Source: Ailurus styani (taxonomy: Eukaryota > Chordata > Mammalia > Carnivora > Ailuridae). Taken from it: DNA of 64,000 bases. The stretch lies in the NCBI GenBank assembly GCA_002007465.1, contig LNAC01000008.1, forward strand, positions 7,619,323 through 7,683,322, in the 5' to 3' direction. The translations under genes and the position numbers were made by a program. Of this stretch, positions 35,026 through 48,138 are shown in pieces (position 1 is the first letter of the stretch; each line of letters starts with the position of its first letter). The notes under the pieces were generated by a model that worked only from the letters and a program-made list of their open reading frames with translations, was not told where the DNA came from and ran no database searches.

Positions 35026-36699
35026 TACATACATCATTTTAACCCTTTGAGGCCAAGGTGTGTACAGAACAAAGCCCATAGGCCTTGCATATCCACAGCC
35101 AAATGTATGATTCTAGAACCCTGCTTCCCAGACCAGCCATGTCCCTGACATCCTCCACTATCAACCAATCCTTCCCCCCACTCACAAATAAACTACACAA
35201 AATGGCACTGGAAAAAGTGAGAATGGTAAAATGAGAGCAGCAGTAAACATTATGCCTCAGATGGACTTTAAGTATGCCTATCTCACCCCAGCTCTGACTT
35301 CCCAAAGCACCCCATCTCCCTGGGATATACCTCTTCCAGCCCTAGCTCATACCCAAGAACCAAGGGAATCAAGCAATGCCTGGTGGGTGAAAGGTAAAAA
35401 TGACTAGCTTGTCTTGGACATAAACATTTCCTAAAATGGAAGCCAGAGATACCACAGCCCAATCCAAACCTATTCCCTGGAGCACCTGGGTTAGATGTGG
35501 AAACTTACACAGGCCCACGAGGGGTGCAAGCCTGAGCTCCTGACACAACCAACTCTACACAAGGGAGACCCATGCAACTAGCCCAAACAGTGTCCCTGCC
35601 AATCGGCATCAGTGAAAAGGAAAACACCGTAATCCACCCCCTCAACCTTTGAGACCAAGCCTACCTATCTTGTGAGGCAGACCCAGCCAGGATTCACCAC
35701 ACTGGCTGAGTCCATGGACGATGCTGCCTAGAAAAACTGTAACATCAAGTAACCCCAACATGAGGTACCCAACTCGCATAGAAGGAGGATATTTCATTGC
35801 CCATCATTTCACACAGGAATGCCCAGAGCACCCCTATCTCTTGGTCAACTGCTCCAGGATAAATTAAAAGAGGAGCAAAAATTATTGTCTGGGGTTCTCT
35901 GCCTAGGAAAAGGCAAGCAGGCAGTCAGGCTCCTTTGCAAAACACATATGTCCCTGTGTGACCTGTGATTGTAAAACATATAAGAATACTCCTGAGTTGA
36001 CTAAAGAGTGGTCCTGAGTCTCCAGGACCAGTCAAAACAGGAAAATTTGGGAGTGAGGATCACAAAAAGTCCCACCTGCAGAGGACATCGCCTCCATCTA
36101 TGAGGCAGCCAACAGAAAATCTAATGGCAGCCAGCCTCGTTCCCAAGAACATATCATCAAGGCTGCCTCCACGTGTTGCAGGATCTCAATCAGCTCTATT
36201 AGTCTTATAGCTGGCTACCAGGTTGTGTTTATTTTCATGTCAAGATATAAAACCTCCAGCCATTCTACTCTTATGGGAAGTTTTCTTCAGTTTGCTTTTA
36301 AAGAAGCAACACCTTACTTATCATAAAAGCAACCTTCTAGAAAGGTGAGAATCCTTCTTTCACCAGTGGACAGCTGTTGTCCTTTGCCACTGAGGCAGCA
36401 TAGGCCCTAACCACAGGCACCACATGCCTCCTCAACCGCGTCTGGATGACCTGGACCCTGCATGTGCCATGCAAAGCAGGAGCAAAGAGGACAGTTGAGC
36501 ATCTTCTCCAAGCTGTGAAGAGAGCCCCTAAATGAGCAACCCAGTCACTCTCATTTGGTGACAATACAGGCTCCAACCCTGATCTACATATTCATGAGCA
36601 GGGCAAAGACCAGTAAATTACACCAAGTCGCTCTGACGAGCACCATAAAGGCCATCCGCTGAGCTTACTTCCCCACAAGCCATCGTCCTGGACAATAAC
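35026..36699. other. Intronic sequence without recognised gene or repeat
   Basis: This is one of the longer SINE-free stretches. I see no exon, RNA gene or simple repeat. Confidence 0.6.
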
Positions 36700-36765
36700 A
36701 GCTACACTGGTACACCTGAAACTAATGTAACATTATGTGTCAACTATACTCAAATTTAGAACGGG
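36700..36765 (+). mobile_element. Short L1 3' terminus
   Basis: TACACCTGAAACTAATGTAAC and TGTCAACTATACTCAAATTT are the last bases of a carnivore-type L1; no poly-A tail or duplication is evident. Confidence 0.65.
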
Positions 36766-37839
36766 AGGGGGAGCAGATAGACTGCCACAATCTGGTAATC
36801 TTCTATAAGTACTGCCCAAGTGTTTGAGAACTGTATCTTACTTTTCAGAATATTTTTCTTTGGAAGGAGAAGCTTTTGTTGTTATTCCAGAGCACCCAGA
36901 GGGAGCAGCATTCTAAAGACAGCCCCACTGTATACATACAAATGAAGATCTGGACTTTTCACAGTCCTGAAATCCAAACTCAGTCTACCCACAGTGGTTC
37001 ACATAACTTATCTCTGAAAGGTCCAAGACAAGACAGAACTATTTTGGTCAGTGAGCAGCTTGTGGGATGGCATAAATCTCACGAAAGAAATATAAATGTG
37101 AGAGGACCTCCAGTTTTCACTTTTAAACCGCACCCACCTCTTCTCTCTGTCTTCTCACTGCCAAGGAAAGTACTTACCAGCCATCCTACTACAGCTGGAT
37201 GGACCTGGAGCCTCAGGTGACCTCTGCCACCTTGATCCCCAAGAAGGGTACTATCTTCCAAGCTGGCAATGGGAGACCAAGAAGCAGTGACTCGGGTCTA
37301 TTTAAGCTGGTAGTTTCCCCGAACACTAAAGGTCTGTCTAAATACAAATTCAACGGGGCTAGTGCACTGAAGATCAGATGCCTGGAGAACCCTGCTCCAA
37401 GAGAAGCAGTGCACCCAAGGCCAAACTGCCCTCACAGAAGTTTTACAAAGAGTTAAGGGCTGCCTCCTGGGTGTGATGGCAAGGAAACCAGAGTCTCACA
37501 ATTTGCTTGCTGCGACTGCCTCTAGTTGAAATTCTCCTTGCTGGTAAGAGGTTTTAGTACTAAATCTCTGAGGTGTTACAAGATACAATGCAAATGTCAC
37601 ATGAACCTCTGCCTTAAAAGAAAGCATAAGGAAATCTGCAAGGGCCACAGAGGCTCAGACTGTGCCCTCACTGGGACTTCATCTGTACCTGAGACTAACC
37701 CCAGAGTAAGCTAGAAGCTCCACAAAAGGCAGGATTCTGCCACACTAAGTCCGTGCCCAACATTAACTGGAGTGTCTTTCTTCCACTTGCACATGCCAGG
37801 GTAAATGCACATGTTGGGCTCCACTCCAGCAAGCAGGGC

Positions 37840-37990
37840 GAGCAGACACACAAGTAAGCACATATAGGGCTACCTCACACACATGTATAAGCATGTATGC
37901 ACATATGCATATATATGCACACCCACAATCAGCACAGGTGCACACACAAGACCAATATATTCAGGCCACCACACAGGCACACATAGGACT
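37840..37990. repeat. CA/TATGCA-rich low-complexity tract
   Basis: Imperfect CACACA and ATGCACATATGCATATATAT repeats. It gives chance Cys-rich reading frames on the minus strand. Confidence 0.8.
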
Positions 37991-38696
37991 AACACACTGT
38001 GCTCCAGGCAAAGGCACAGTTCTAAACCATCACTGTTGAAAACATAGACCACACATTCCAGAGAAACGCTGTCCTAGATGGGTCAAGTCCAAACTACCTC
38101 ACTCTAGTATCTCTGAAGCCCAGTCTTGCCAAATCCAACCCCAACCAAGACATTCAGTGGAAAGTCGCCCAGGGTCCCAGGCCATCTGCCCTCCCTGTAA
38201 GGGAGGCTGAAAGGCCAGCACAGGTGTAGAGGGGCAGGGCCTTGAGAGTGGTGGTGGTCACTCACCTAAATCTTTACTGAGCTAGCCTTACAGGAGACCC
38301 TCCTGCCTCCTCCAAGGCCTACCCCACTGCCCTGCTCTGCCTCCAGCTGCCTCACACAGACCCAGGCCTTATCTAACCATCCAGCATCAAGATACAGCCT
38401 AAGACCCAGGCCCTGCAGATCTGTCCCCAAGACCACAGGGACACTACTGCCAATGCGCGGGCTCTACTGTCTCCATGGTCCAAGCCTCCTCCTGAGTGCT
38501 CAAGCATCAGTGGGGCAAGAAAGTGAGAGCCTGACTCTTCACTGAGAAAGCGACCACAGGCACACAGTTTCAAACTGCTACAGAAAAGCCCACTGACGAC
38601 AACTTCTGGAACATTGAAAGAATCATCTTTAACGTGTTGACAAGAGATTTTGTTACTAAAGGAGGAAAAGAAAAGCGTAACAGTGGCTAACAATTA

Positions 38697-39055
38697 TTGA
38701 ATTCTTTATTTGATATCAGGCAGGGTGCCAGCACTTTACATGCCTGATTTCATTTAATCCTTATAACCACAGAACGAGGTACTGCCAATGCTACCCACTT
38801 CGCATGGGGTACTGCCAATGTTACGCTTCACATGGGGGTACTTCCAGTGTTACTCACATTTCACAGAGGGTATTGCCACTATTACTCCTCTTTCACATGA
38901 GGTACTACCATTGATGTGGGTACTACCCACACTTCACACAGGGTGGCACTGATGCCCAGACTTGACAGGTGAGAAAATGGAGACTGACAGAAGTCAAATG
39001 GGGATCCAAACCCAAGTCAGCTATCTCCCAGGCCCAGGCTCAAATCTGAACCACT
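38697..39055 (+). repeat. MIR SINE expanded by an internal minisatellite
   Basis: MIR text flanks the expansion: GCCAGCACTTTACATGCCTG, TTCATTTAATCCTTATAACC on the left; GGTGAGAAAATGGAGACTG and ATCCAAACCCAAGTCAG on the right. Between them the MIR segment GAGGTACT..ATTTTACA is repeated several times. Confidence 0.8.
38775..38962 (+). repeat. Diverged minisatellite of about six units inside a MIR
   Basis: Units of about 25-33 bases begin GAGGTACTGCCAATGCTACC, GGGGTACTGCCAATGTTACG, GGGGTACTTCCAGTGTTACT, GGGTATTGCCACTATTACTC, GAGGTACTACC and GGGTACTACCCACAC. Each corresponds to the same MIR segment, so the array grew from within the MIR. Confidence 0.75.
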
Positions 39056-40870
39056 GTATCATCAGAGACAATCTGACTTCGAAACCATCCTGAGGCTGGA
39101 TCCTTCCCAAGGTTCTGGGAAATTTTCCTAGAGCAAAGATCAGCACACCCACAATTCCTCTTCAAAGAGCACATTAACTTAACCCGTTCCTGAATTGCTA
39201 GAAACTTCATGGAGGAGTCAACTATGCAAGCTGTATCCTGTGGATCATGTAGCAAATTCAACGGCTCCCTTTCTTTAAAAAGCACAAAACCCCTCAGAGG
39301 TGTTGAAGCACATATACCTGAAGCCTTACCTGCCAAGGTACAAGCCAGAGGGCTTAAGGGACCTGATCAACACTGCCAGCCTGGGTCACAAACCAGAACC
39401 AATTTTTATCTTCATTCCTATTAAGACGTGTACACACATCAACCACGCTCTAGCGCATCACAGGAGCAAACCAGGGTCCCTCAGCAAGAAGCACATATGC
39501 AGATTTCTTTCCTTTCAATAAGAACAGCACAGGGCTCACAACAGAGCAGACACAGACGAGTAGGAAGATCAGTCTCCTGGCCACTGACACAGCAGAGAGG
39601 ATAGCAGAGGACATAGGGCTCAGGGATAGCCCAGTCCCTGGGTGGGCAGGGGCTAGGACACATGCCAGCCCTCCCAGCTCTGTATAAGGTGCACCAGGCT
39701 GCTGCCCTCACTTAACTCGCCGGATTCCTCACTCCCATCCTCCCCTCAAAATCAGGACTCTGACAGTGTATTGTTCATCACCAACCAGGTGCTACTCTGG
39801 AACCCAAGTCATTTCTTTCCAAATGCCAAATCCCCAAGGCCCCTTTCCTTCCTGCAACGCAACCATATATATGCCCTCCCCCCAACACTAGTGTTGTCAC
39901 TCTGTGGGATGCCCACCTGTCTTCTCCCCTGGACTCTGCCAAAAAAGCCATGATTTGAAAACATTTCAGCAATGCATGAAACAAGGAAACTTTCTCAAAC
40001 CAGGAAGGAACAGCTGTTGGAATAATTCATGTGAATGTTTCAGAGAAGCGCCTTAATCGCTCTGGGTCTCTCTGGAAAAGTGTCCAAAACCTCAAGTTGG
40101 AAAATCCTCAGAATCTAGAAAATGCAGGTTACCAACCAGCTCCTGGGGCACTGGAATCATATCGAGCCTCTTCCTTGTCTCTCTAATTGTTACAATTCCT
40201 CAGGCTACGTACGGGCTGTGTCCGTCTAGGTTCCATCCATCTGTCATTACTTCACTCCTGGGAACAGAGCAGAACTTTTCCTACATGTACGAGTACGTGA
40301 TGGTCCCTTTTATTCTTTCACTTGTTGTTTGTGCTTTCTTTTAACACAAAGGACAATTAGTTTGGGAGGAGGAGACGTAAGAACAGATCAAGTTCTGCAC
40401 CTTCCCCCACAACGGAGGTGGCCACAATCTGGCAAATTCACAGACATACCCTTGCATTCAAGAGGGTTCTAGAAGTCACAGAAGGCCTTCATGCCTCAGC
40501 CCACTGTATCCTCCCTCCGAGCCAAGTAAAATAAAAAGGAGCCATCCAGAGCCACAGGCCAGACTGTCTGACCAACACCTACTTTTCCCCAAGCAGTAGA
40601 CGCTACCATGGACCACCTTCTCCAAGACCTGGTTCACCTCACCTTTGCTCAAATTCAGCACCCCTGAAAGCAAAGACCCATCATCTTGGAACCCGTGTCA
40701 CCTTCCAGTCCTCACCCTGCTGCTACCTCTCAGACATGCTCGTACCCACTCTTCCCTCTCACTCAGAGCACCCTATCTTATCTCCCTTATGTGGCCATAA
40801 GACCCTCGAGGGCAGGAAAGGGCCACCACCAGACCCCAGGGGTACAGCATAGGCTGAGCAGAGAAGGGGC
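39056..40870. other. Intronic sequence without recognised gene or repeat
   Basis: No recognisable element; reading frames here are short and without protein character. Confidence 0.6.
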
Positions 40871-40874
40871 CCTA

Positions 40875-41067
40875 TTTTTTAAAAAGATTTTATGTATTTA
40901 TTTTTGTGAGACGGAGAGAACAAGTGGAGGGGTAGGGAGGGAGGGACAGAGAGAGAAGCAGACTCCCCACTGAGCAGGGAACCCGATGTGGGACTGGATC
41001 CATGTGGTCCAGGACCATGACAAGAGCCGAAGGCAGATGCCTAACTGACTGAGCCACCCAGGTGCCC
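40875..41067 (-). mobile_element. Can-SINE (older form)
   Basis: Reversed copy running AAAAAGATTTTATGTATTTA to GAGCCACCCAGGTGCCC. The duplication is too diverged to assign. Confidence 0.9.
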
Positions 41068-41159
41068 TGGGACCCCAGTTTTTGAAGGACAGAGGATGTG
41101 TTCTCACCCATGGTATCCAGCTAATCCCCACCCAATCTCCTTGCACGGTGTCTCTGGCA

Positions 41160-41330
41160 CCTGTTCCCTGCTTTTTATTCCCCATCAGGCAAATTCAAGG
41201 CCATATTAGCTTACACCTGCCTTTTATCAATGTCCCTTTTTCCTGACTGGCTTCCCTGCTCAATTCAAGTGCATACTCTCCTCACAAATCTCTGAGGGCT
41301 CTCCATGCTTTTCAGATGAAGTATAAACAG
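41160..41330 (+). mobile_element. Possible L2 remnant
   Basis: TTCAGATGAAGTATAAACAGTC and the preceding C/T-rich text resemble the L2 region encoding AAAGTCC-type motifs. The match is short. Confidence 0.35.
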
Positions 41331-41900
41331 TCTTCCATTTAAAGTCATCAACAATAACTGGAACAACCTGCGTTTTTTTTAAACCTATTTCCCACTATGA
41401 CTTTCCATAAACCCTAACGTCTCGGAGGGTTACTGCCAACTCCATCCATCCTGGATGCTCCAGTACAAGGAAGCACTCCTTGTAAACGGTCTAGTCCAAC
41501 ATCACCAACCTTTTCCACAAGAACTATGGACCTCCTGGGACCAAGAAAACAGTCCCCTCTCAGAGAAGTGTGCTGGAGAGTGGAAAGAGATAGATCAGAA
41601 GCCCCATCTTGTTCATACCATGGCATATAACAAAAATTACATTTGCACAGCACACTGGAGCATATAGTAAGGGTTACTCACAACCTGGGGCTAGGACCAC
41701 CTGGCTGCAAAAACATCTCTGCATCACTGTCACCCATCCCAACCAGCCCGCTAAGAAGCTCTAGAGAATCTCAGAGCCAGTAACACATCTCTTGCTCTGT
41801 TCATTTCACCATGTGGTGATGAGAAGCCTACACACCATTTCACTCCATGGGGTACCTTCCAGAGCAGCTTAGGCTCTTAAATGTCAATGGTTAACTTCAA

Positions 41901-41915
41901 AAAAAAAAANAATGT

Positions 41916-41946
<31 letters not shown>
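41901..41946 (+). repeat. Paired poly-A tracts with one N
   Basis: Two A runs are separated by an N at 41910 and AATGTTTAATTT. The source element is not recognisable upstream, so this may be the tail of a very short or decayed retroposon. Confidence 0.7.
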
Positions 41947-42598
41947 GCCAACAGTGGTTCATAGACTCAGAAGTCTGGTCAAACAGATCAAAGTTACCTT
42001 ATTTTTTCTAAGCAATTTAAGTTTCCTTTTTCCCTTAAGCCATAAACCAAGGCAACAGAGTGAACAAGCTCTCCCACCATCTTAACCTTCACAAAAAGAT
42101 GGGGACACATCTGAAATGCTCACCCAATGCAAAGCCCCTTCTCCAGGTGATGACCAGACAACTTTCACTGCCTTTTGCGGCAGAGTCACTTGCTCTCTCT
42201 AGAATGAAGAACCCCATCCATACTCCCTGAGGGGTGAGTGAGTGCCTACTGGCACTAGAATAGAAAAGGCCTGTCAAATGGTGACCCACCAATGGGCCTC
42301 CTGGTATCCCTCATGGTCCCCCCACCCCCAATCCTCTCTTTTCCAAACAAATCATGTTCAATCCCTCTAAACGGTTCTGTGGTAAACTTTAAAGACCACC
42401 CCAACACCAGATTGTGCTATTCTAGAACCATCTAGCACCCTAGTTGGCTGTTAAGCATCCCCCCCGCCCCACAGCCCATTCCACCTTATTTCCATGGTTG
42501 CTTGTTTTGATCTTGAAATGGTTACCCACATATCACCTGAAGGATTTCTGCAAGTAAGTGCCATTACTTTTTTTTTAATAGGGAAAAGGAGTTTTATG

Positions 42599-42808
42599 GG
42601 GTTTTTTAAAAGATTTTATTTATTTATTTGACACAGAAAGAGAGAGAGAGAGAGAAAGAGAGCGAGCGCACGAGCACACAAGTAGGCAGAGCAGCAGGCA
42701 CAGGGAGAGGGAGAAGCAGGTTCTCTGCCGAGCAGTGAGCCTGATGTGGGACTCGATCCCAGGACCACCGAAGACAGCAGCTTAATCGACTGAGCCACCC
42801 AGGTGCCC
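42599..42808 (-). mobile_element. Can-SINE (older form)
   Basis: Reversed copy; 10 bp duplication GAGTTTTATG at 42589-42598 and 42809-42818. A GA-rich tract follows the tail. Confidence 0.94.
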
Positions 42809-43003
42809 GAGTTTTATGCTCTTAAAATTGAAAGCCATCACCCACTCAATTCCAAAAGAGGAAACACTGCTAGTTTTGTTTTTGTTTTTATAAAGGCAGC
42901 CCTGGGATTCCACAAGCAGCCCTGAGTTCTTCCTCCCTATGTCCTGTCCCATCCTTACACTACAGGCACCATGATGACGTCAGGACTCAAAAAAAGATGA
43001 GGC

Positions 43004-43119
43004 TCCTTCACTTATCCTGATGGCACCATGTGATGTATACAATTGTTGAATTACTCTATTATACACCTGAAACTAATATGACACCAAACTGTTAAATGAA
43101 TTAAAATAAAAACTTAAAA
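43004..43119 (+). mobile_element. Severely 5'-truncated L1 with target-site duplication
   Basis: Only the last ~115 bases of an L1 are present: ATTATACACCTGAAACTAAT to AATTAAAATAAAAACTTA and an A tail. The duplication AAAAAAAGATGAGGC is at 42989-43003 and 43120-43134. Confidence 0.92.
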
Positions 43120-43211
43120 AAAAAAAGATGAGGCCATGAGGAAGGAAACCTGCCAATGGACCTCCTAATTAGGGAGGAGGAACCTGGAACAAAACAGAAC
43201 TGACTAAATTA

Positions 43212-43816
43212 GTGAATGGAACTAGAAGGTATTATGCTAAGTGAAGTAAGTCACTCAGAGAAAGACAAATATCATGATTTCACTTATATGTGGAATTTAA
43301 GAAACAAAACTAATGAACATAAAGGAAGGGAAGGAAAAATAACACAGAAAGAGGAGACATGGGCACCTGGGTGGCTCAATGGGTTAAAGCCTCTGCTTTT
43401 GGCTCAGGTCATGATCTCAGCGTCCTGGGATCGAGGCCCGCATCGGGCTCTCTGCTCAGTGGAGAGCCTGCTTCCTCCTCTCCCTGTCTCTCTGCCTGCC
43501 TCTCTGCCTACTTGTAATCTCTCTCTCTGTGTCAAATAAATGAATAAAATCTTAAAAAAAAAAAAAAAGAAAGAGGAGACAAACCATGAAAGACTCTTAA
43601 CCACAGGAAACAACAGAGGGTTGCTAGAGGGGCGGGAGGTGGCAGGATAGGGTAACTAGGTGATGGGCATTAAGGAGGGCACTTGATGGAATGAGCACTG
43701 TGTGTTACATATAACTGATGAAACTCTAAATTCTACCTCCAAAACCAATAATGTATTGTATGTTAATTAAACTGAATTTAAGTGAAAAATTTAAAAATTA
43801 GATTAAATAAATAACT
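43212..43816 (+). mobile_element. L1 3' UTR (carnivore type), interrupted by a SINE
   Basis: GGAACTAGAAGGTATTATGC, TCACTTATATGTGGAATTTA, GGTGATGGGCATTAAGGAGG and CCAATAATGTATTGTATGTT are the 3' end of carnivore L1. The Can-SINE at 43360-43567 interrupts it. Confidence 0.92.
43360..43567 (+). mobile_element. Can-SINE (young, CTACTTGTAATC group) inside L1
   Basis: Perfect 14 bp duplication AGAAAGAGGAGACA at 43346-43359 and 43568-43581, within L1 3' UTR sequence. Confidence 0.97.
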
Positions 43817-43843
43817 GACCCAACCATAACAAAATAAGAACAT

Positions 43844-43951
43844 GGGGTGCCTGGCTGGCTCAGTTGGTAGAGCATGCAAATCTTGAACTCAGGGTTGTAA
43901 GTTCAAGCCCCACACTAGTACAGAGATTACTTAAAAGTAAAATCTTTAAAA
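43844..43951 (+). mobile_element. tRNA-Lys-type short SINE
   Basis: Pol III box A (TGGCTCAGTTGG) and box B (AGTTCAAGCCC) are well kept. It ends CAGAGATTACTTAAAAG and has no long body. The tRNA acceptor stem cannot pair, so it is a SINE and not a tRNA gene. Confidence 0.9.
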
Positions 43952-44644
43952 GAAGAAATAAGGACGACAGAGATCAGACCAAGGAAGCTCCAAGAGAGAA
44001 CAGAGAGCTATGTTCTCCTTCCTTCTACAAATTAAACCAAGGGCAGGTCACTCCTCCTCTCAGGCCTCAGTCTGTAACACCAAGAGCTGCCCACTCATCT
44101 TTAAGTCTGTGCTATGTTCAGTAAAACAGCACACAGAAGCAAGCTAGTCCCCAGTGAATCCTAAACTTGTCTGGGGCCCAAGGATCAAACATAGTTACAT
44201 TTCTAATGCTCTGTCTGACAAATATAAACTGACTACAAGGCTGCAATTTCATTTCCATCCAGACTTGGTACATTAATATCCCTGCCCAAGAAAACTTCAA
44301 AAGCAGACCAGGCAACTCCTACTACTGACACCAGAGGTTCCATCTCCTCCCTGGCCTTCACCAGAGACAAAAGCATCAACAAGAGAAATTTCAAAGTTTG
44401 GGAAGCGGAAGGAAGAGACAGATAACCCACATACAAACTGCTAAGAAGCTCAGTTAATCAAACAAAAGTGTTAAGGAAAACACTAATCAAACCTGGAAAT
44501 CTCCCAGGTTCCAATGCGTGTAAGAGAATCCTAGAGAAGGTGTGGGTTCAGAATTCTCTGAAAAAACCACCGCCACTGAAGGGGCGGGTGCAAACCCTTT
44601 ACATGCACAGGAGTAACACATGAGACAACAAAAAATGAAGTTCA

Positions 44645-44834
44645 GGGGCACCTGGGTGGCTCAGCCAGTTAAGCGTCTGCTTCTGCTCAGGTCATGATCC
44701 CAGGGTCCTCGGATCAACCCTGGAGCCCCATATCACACTGGTCTCTCTGCTCAGCAGGGAGACTGCATCTCCCTCTCCCTCTGTCTACTGCTCTACTTGT
44801 GCACTCTGTCAAATAAATAAAATCTTTTTAAAAA
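44645..44834 (+). mobile_element. Can-SINE (older form)
   Basis: GGGGCACCTGGGTGGCTCAG to AAATAAATAAAATCTTTTTA, with an extra CCTGGAGCCCCATATCACAC insertion-like segment in the body. No clear duplication. Confidence 0.9.
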
Positions 44835-45594
44835 ATGTTTTATAAAAAAAATAGTCTTAATCATTTGAACCGGCAATATTCTGTCAATGATACACAACTC
44901 CTGAGAATATCACAGGTGTGCAGTGACATGACCAATTCAATGCCTTCAAACCAAGAGTTCAGTTTGCTACACTCCTACTTTCCCCAAACCATTGAGCAAT
45001 TGGTAAAAAATGTGTTTCCTCTGCAGATGTGAATAAGGTTGTAGCAGCAAAGTTTTCAGAACTTGCTGAGTAAAACTGCCCAAAACAGCCAAGAAAACTA
45101 AAAATCTCTTATCACCACTACAAAAATCCACCAAGTGAAGAGAACACTGGCCTGAAACCTGCTCATCTTCAAGGTCATGTTGAGCAGCTGCTGCTAAGGT
45201 AAGAATGTGTGGAGTACAGTTTAACAGCCACTGACTCAAAAGCTAATTGCACAGAACAACTGGGATTAGAGGAAATGTTATGCTGGGATTATATGCAGGT
45301 TTAAAGCCACAGAGTTTCTTTCTCCCCCCCCCCCACTTCCATTCCAAATAATTTGATGACCTTTTTAGGTGAGATCTCCTTACAATGAGCTCTAAAGACC
45401 TCCAAATTGTGAGACTGTGATGGAATTTTGTTATAAAGAAGATCCAAAGCCTCAATCCGAATGTTCCATTGTATGTGATAACTGAGATGTACGACCTTAT
45501 GAGGATCACCATGCAGTTGTCATCTGGGGGGAGAATTTTGTCTTAGAGGTGAATGAAGGAGTCAGAAGCTGGGATACCTCTTACTTGCGAACAT

Positions 45595-45745
45595 TTCCCA
45601 TTTGTCCTCACAGTCATCCTAGGAGATCAAAGAAAGATATATTCCCTGTCTACAGACAGGAAAGCTAAGGTCAGGTAGCCAGCCAACCCACCCAAAAGTG
45701 AAAAGCAGTAAACTACTCAGTGGCAAAGTCCGATCTGTCCAATCC
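45595..45745 (+). repeat. MIR remnant
   Basis: CTGTCTACAGACAGGAAAGC with TCAGTGGCAAAGTCCGATCT is a diverged MIR core and 3' part. Confidence 0.65.
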
Positions 45746-46319
45746 CAGGCCAGCTTGGGAGCTGTAAGTCTGGAAGGAGACTAGGATTCAGTCCCAGGCT
45801 CTCTCATTTGCCACTGCATGCACTATGAGGAGGCAACCCACTTCCCATCCCTAGCTAAAGACTACTTAGGGATAAAGCTGAAAGTGCTAGGGGCCCTCCT
45901 GGTTCTTAAACACAAGACCCCCTGGCAAATACCTTCCCATCTCACACACAGAGGCACTATTCCTAAAAGTCAGAACATGAGATTTAGCAAAGCCAGGAAA
46001 GGGGCTATATCCTTTCCCCTGATGCAGCCCCACCAACCCAGCTATTCTGTATCACTAGAGAGGCACACAGGCTAGTGGAAAAAATATACAAAATCTCAAC
46101 CCATAAAGGCTAGAGCCCACTCCCAGTTGTTGAATAATCAGCAAGGTGGCCCTAGAAAGTCACCCTCTGTAGGGGACTTCAGCTTCTTCCATCTGGAACG
46201 TGGGAACAGGCTATGGCTCCAAGGGGCACACAGCATACAGTAGCAGTATGTCCTGAAAGTGTGGAGATGCTCCTCACCTGAAGCAAAGCAGTGCCTTTAT
46301 GCTCTGCCTCATTCATTCT

Positions 46320-46505
46320 AATCATAACAGCATTCACTGAACTGTATACACACTAGGCCCTGTGCTAAGCCACTTGAACTTATTATTGCCTTCCAACTCA
46401 GTTGCTCAAGGTAGACATTACCTCCTTTTTAGAAACTGGAAACAGAGGGTAAGGTTCAGTCAGCAAGGTCACATCACTAGGAAGTGCAACTGGAACTTAC
46501 ACCCA
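46320..46505 (+). repeat. MIR remnant
   Basis: CTAGGCCCTGTGCTAAGCCAC, GAAACTGGAAACAGAGGGTAAG, AGGTCACATCACTAGGAAGTG follow the MIR consensus order. Confidence 0.8.
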
Positions 46506-48129
46506 ACCTGTCTAGGGCAAAGCCAAGGCTGGTCCATGACACCACTATAGGGACCTGCTGCCTGGGAATAAGCACAGGGGCTCACTTCTCACTCAGCAAA
46601 CAGCAGGTAGCCCTGGATAAGAAACTGGTTGGCCACTATAGTACAGCAGTATTTTTTTAAAGTGTGCTCAAAGGCATCACCTCATTTAGGCCGAATTAAG
46701 TTTGAAGATTCAAATCAAAAGATCTGATCAGCAGGGCAAGTCAGGCTGTACCACATCTGGAGACAAAACTGCAGGAGGGGAGGTTGAACGATTCTTCAAC
46801 CTTCATTCAACAAGTGGATACTTTCCCATCAACCCCGCACTGCCTCTACCCTCTCTCCAACCACCCCCTCACCCCCCAATCCCCAGCTGCAGCTACTTAT
46901 CTTGAGGCCAAGCAACCGCAAAGTACTACAGTCTCAAATGTTCCCCAAAACTCCTACCTCAATTTGCTGAGAGCCCACTTGCAGGTATTGTCCATATCCT
47001 GTCAGGACACTCTATCTCAGATGCTGGTCTCTCTCATTCTCAGACAGAAATTAAGCCATCAGTCCTTTCATATAAGGAACCAGGAAACAAGAAGGCAATG
47101 CCCCTGGCACACTTGCCCGAGAAACAGGGCTAACTTTCTGAGAAAGTGGGTGCAGTGCACTGAGAAGCTGTAAGCCGTACCCCACCCCCCGCCACCCCAG
47201 AGGGTTTCAGAGGTTTCCCAGTCACTTCCTAAGGCTACCTGCAGGTATTCAATTAGAGTAAGTTCCTTTGTCTTCTAAAAGACTAACCTACATTTTCATC
47301 AGACAAAAAGAGGTCACAAATACAGCCTAGAAAACGAGGGGAGGGGCAATAAGCCCATGGTCTGACATTCCTCTTGACAAAAAAGTCCTGGATCACGTTT
47401 GCCAGCATCTACAAGCATGCAGGATCTGTTTACTTGTACTTTTGTTTCTAAGAACACCAGCCTCACTACTTCCACTTCCCTGCCATCACTTCAGGTCCCG
47501 TCTTTTTATCTCAACCTTAACCCGTGGCCTTTTAATTCAATGCAAGATACAGTCTTGCAGTTAGAACATCATTACCCAAAAGAAGAGCAACCTGAAGCCA
47601 GACTGTCTAACCTTCTAAAACAGTTCAGATAACTCAAGAGCATCCATTCTAACAACTGACCACACTTAGCAGGCAACATAGTTCTGTGAGCCTCAAACTA
47701 TGACACTGCCAACTTGTTCTTCCGGTTTTGCCACACTTCCCAACCCAACAACTGTTAAAAGGAAATCCCAGAGATGCTCTATTACCCAGGACGACTGCTC
47801 ATAAAGACCTCACCTAATCACCTGTTTCATAATCTTTCCAGTTTTCTACAATGAGCAAAAATTAACTCAATTATCAGGGGGAGGAAAAAGTCTAGGGAAA
47901 ATAGCCTTGCTCATTCCATCTAATGGCACAGAAACATCACAAGTCCAAGCAGGTAGCTCTCCAGACAAGCATTTGAGTTGCCCAAGCCTTTGGAGGTTAG
48001 CACACTGACAGTACTTAACTGAACTCATCAGTAAGGCCGTTATATTTTGGTCTCTGCTGGGAATTGACAGGTCCAAGACTCTGATGGTCATTCTTAATTT
48101 TCCTTCAAGAGAATGAATATCAGAAAATG
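46506..48129. other. Intronic sequence without recognised gene or repeat
   Basis: Unique-looking sequence between a MIR and the three-SINE cluster; nothing coding. Confidence 0.6.
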
Positions 48130-48138
48130 CCAACATCT

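Noticed and set aside
37763..38052. Cys/His-rich minus-strand frames
   Set aside because: They come from a CA/TATGCA low-complexity tract.
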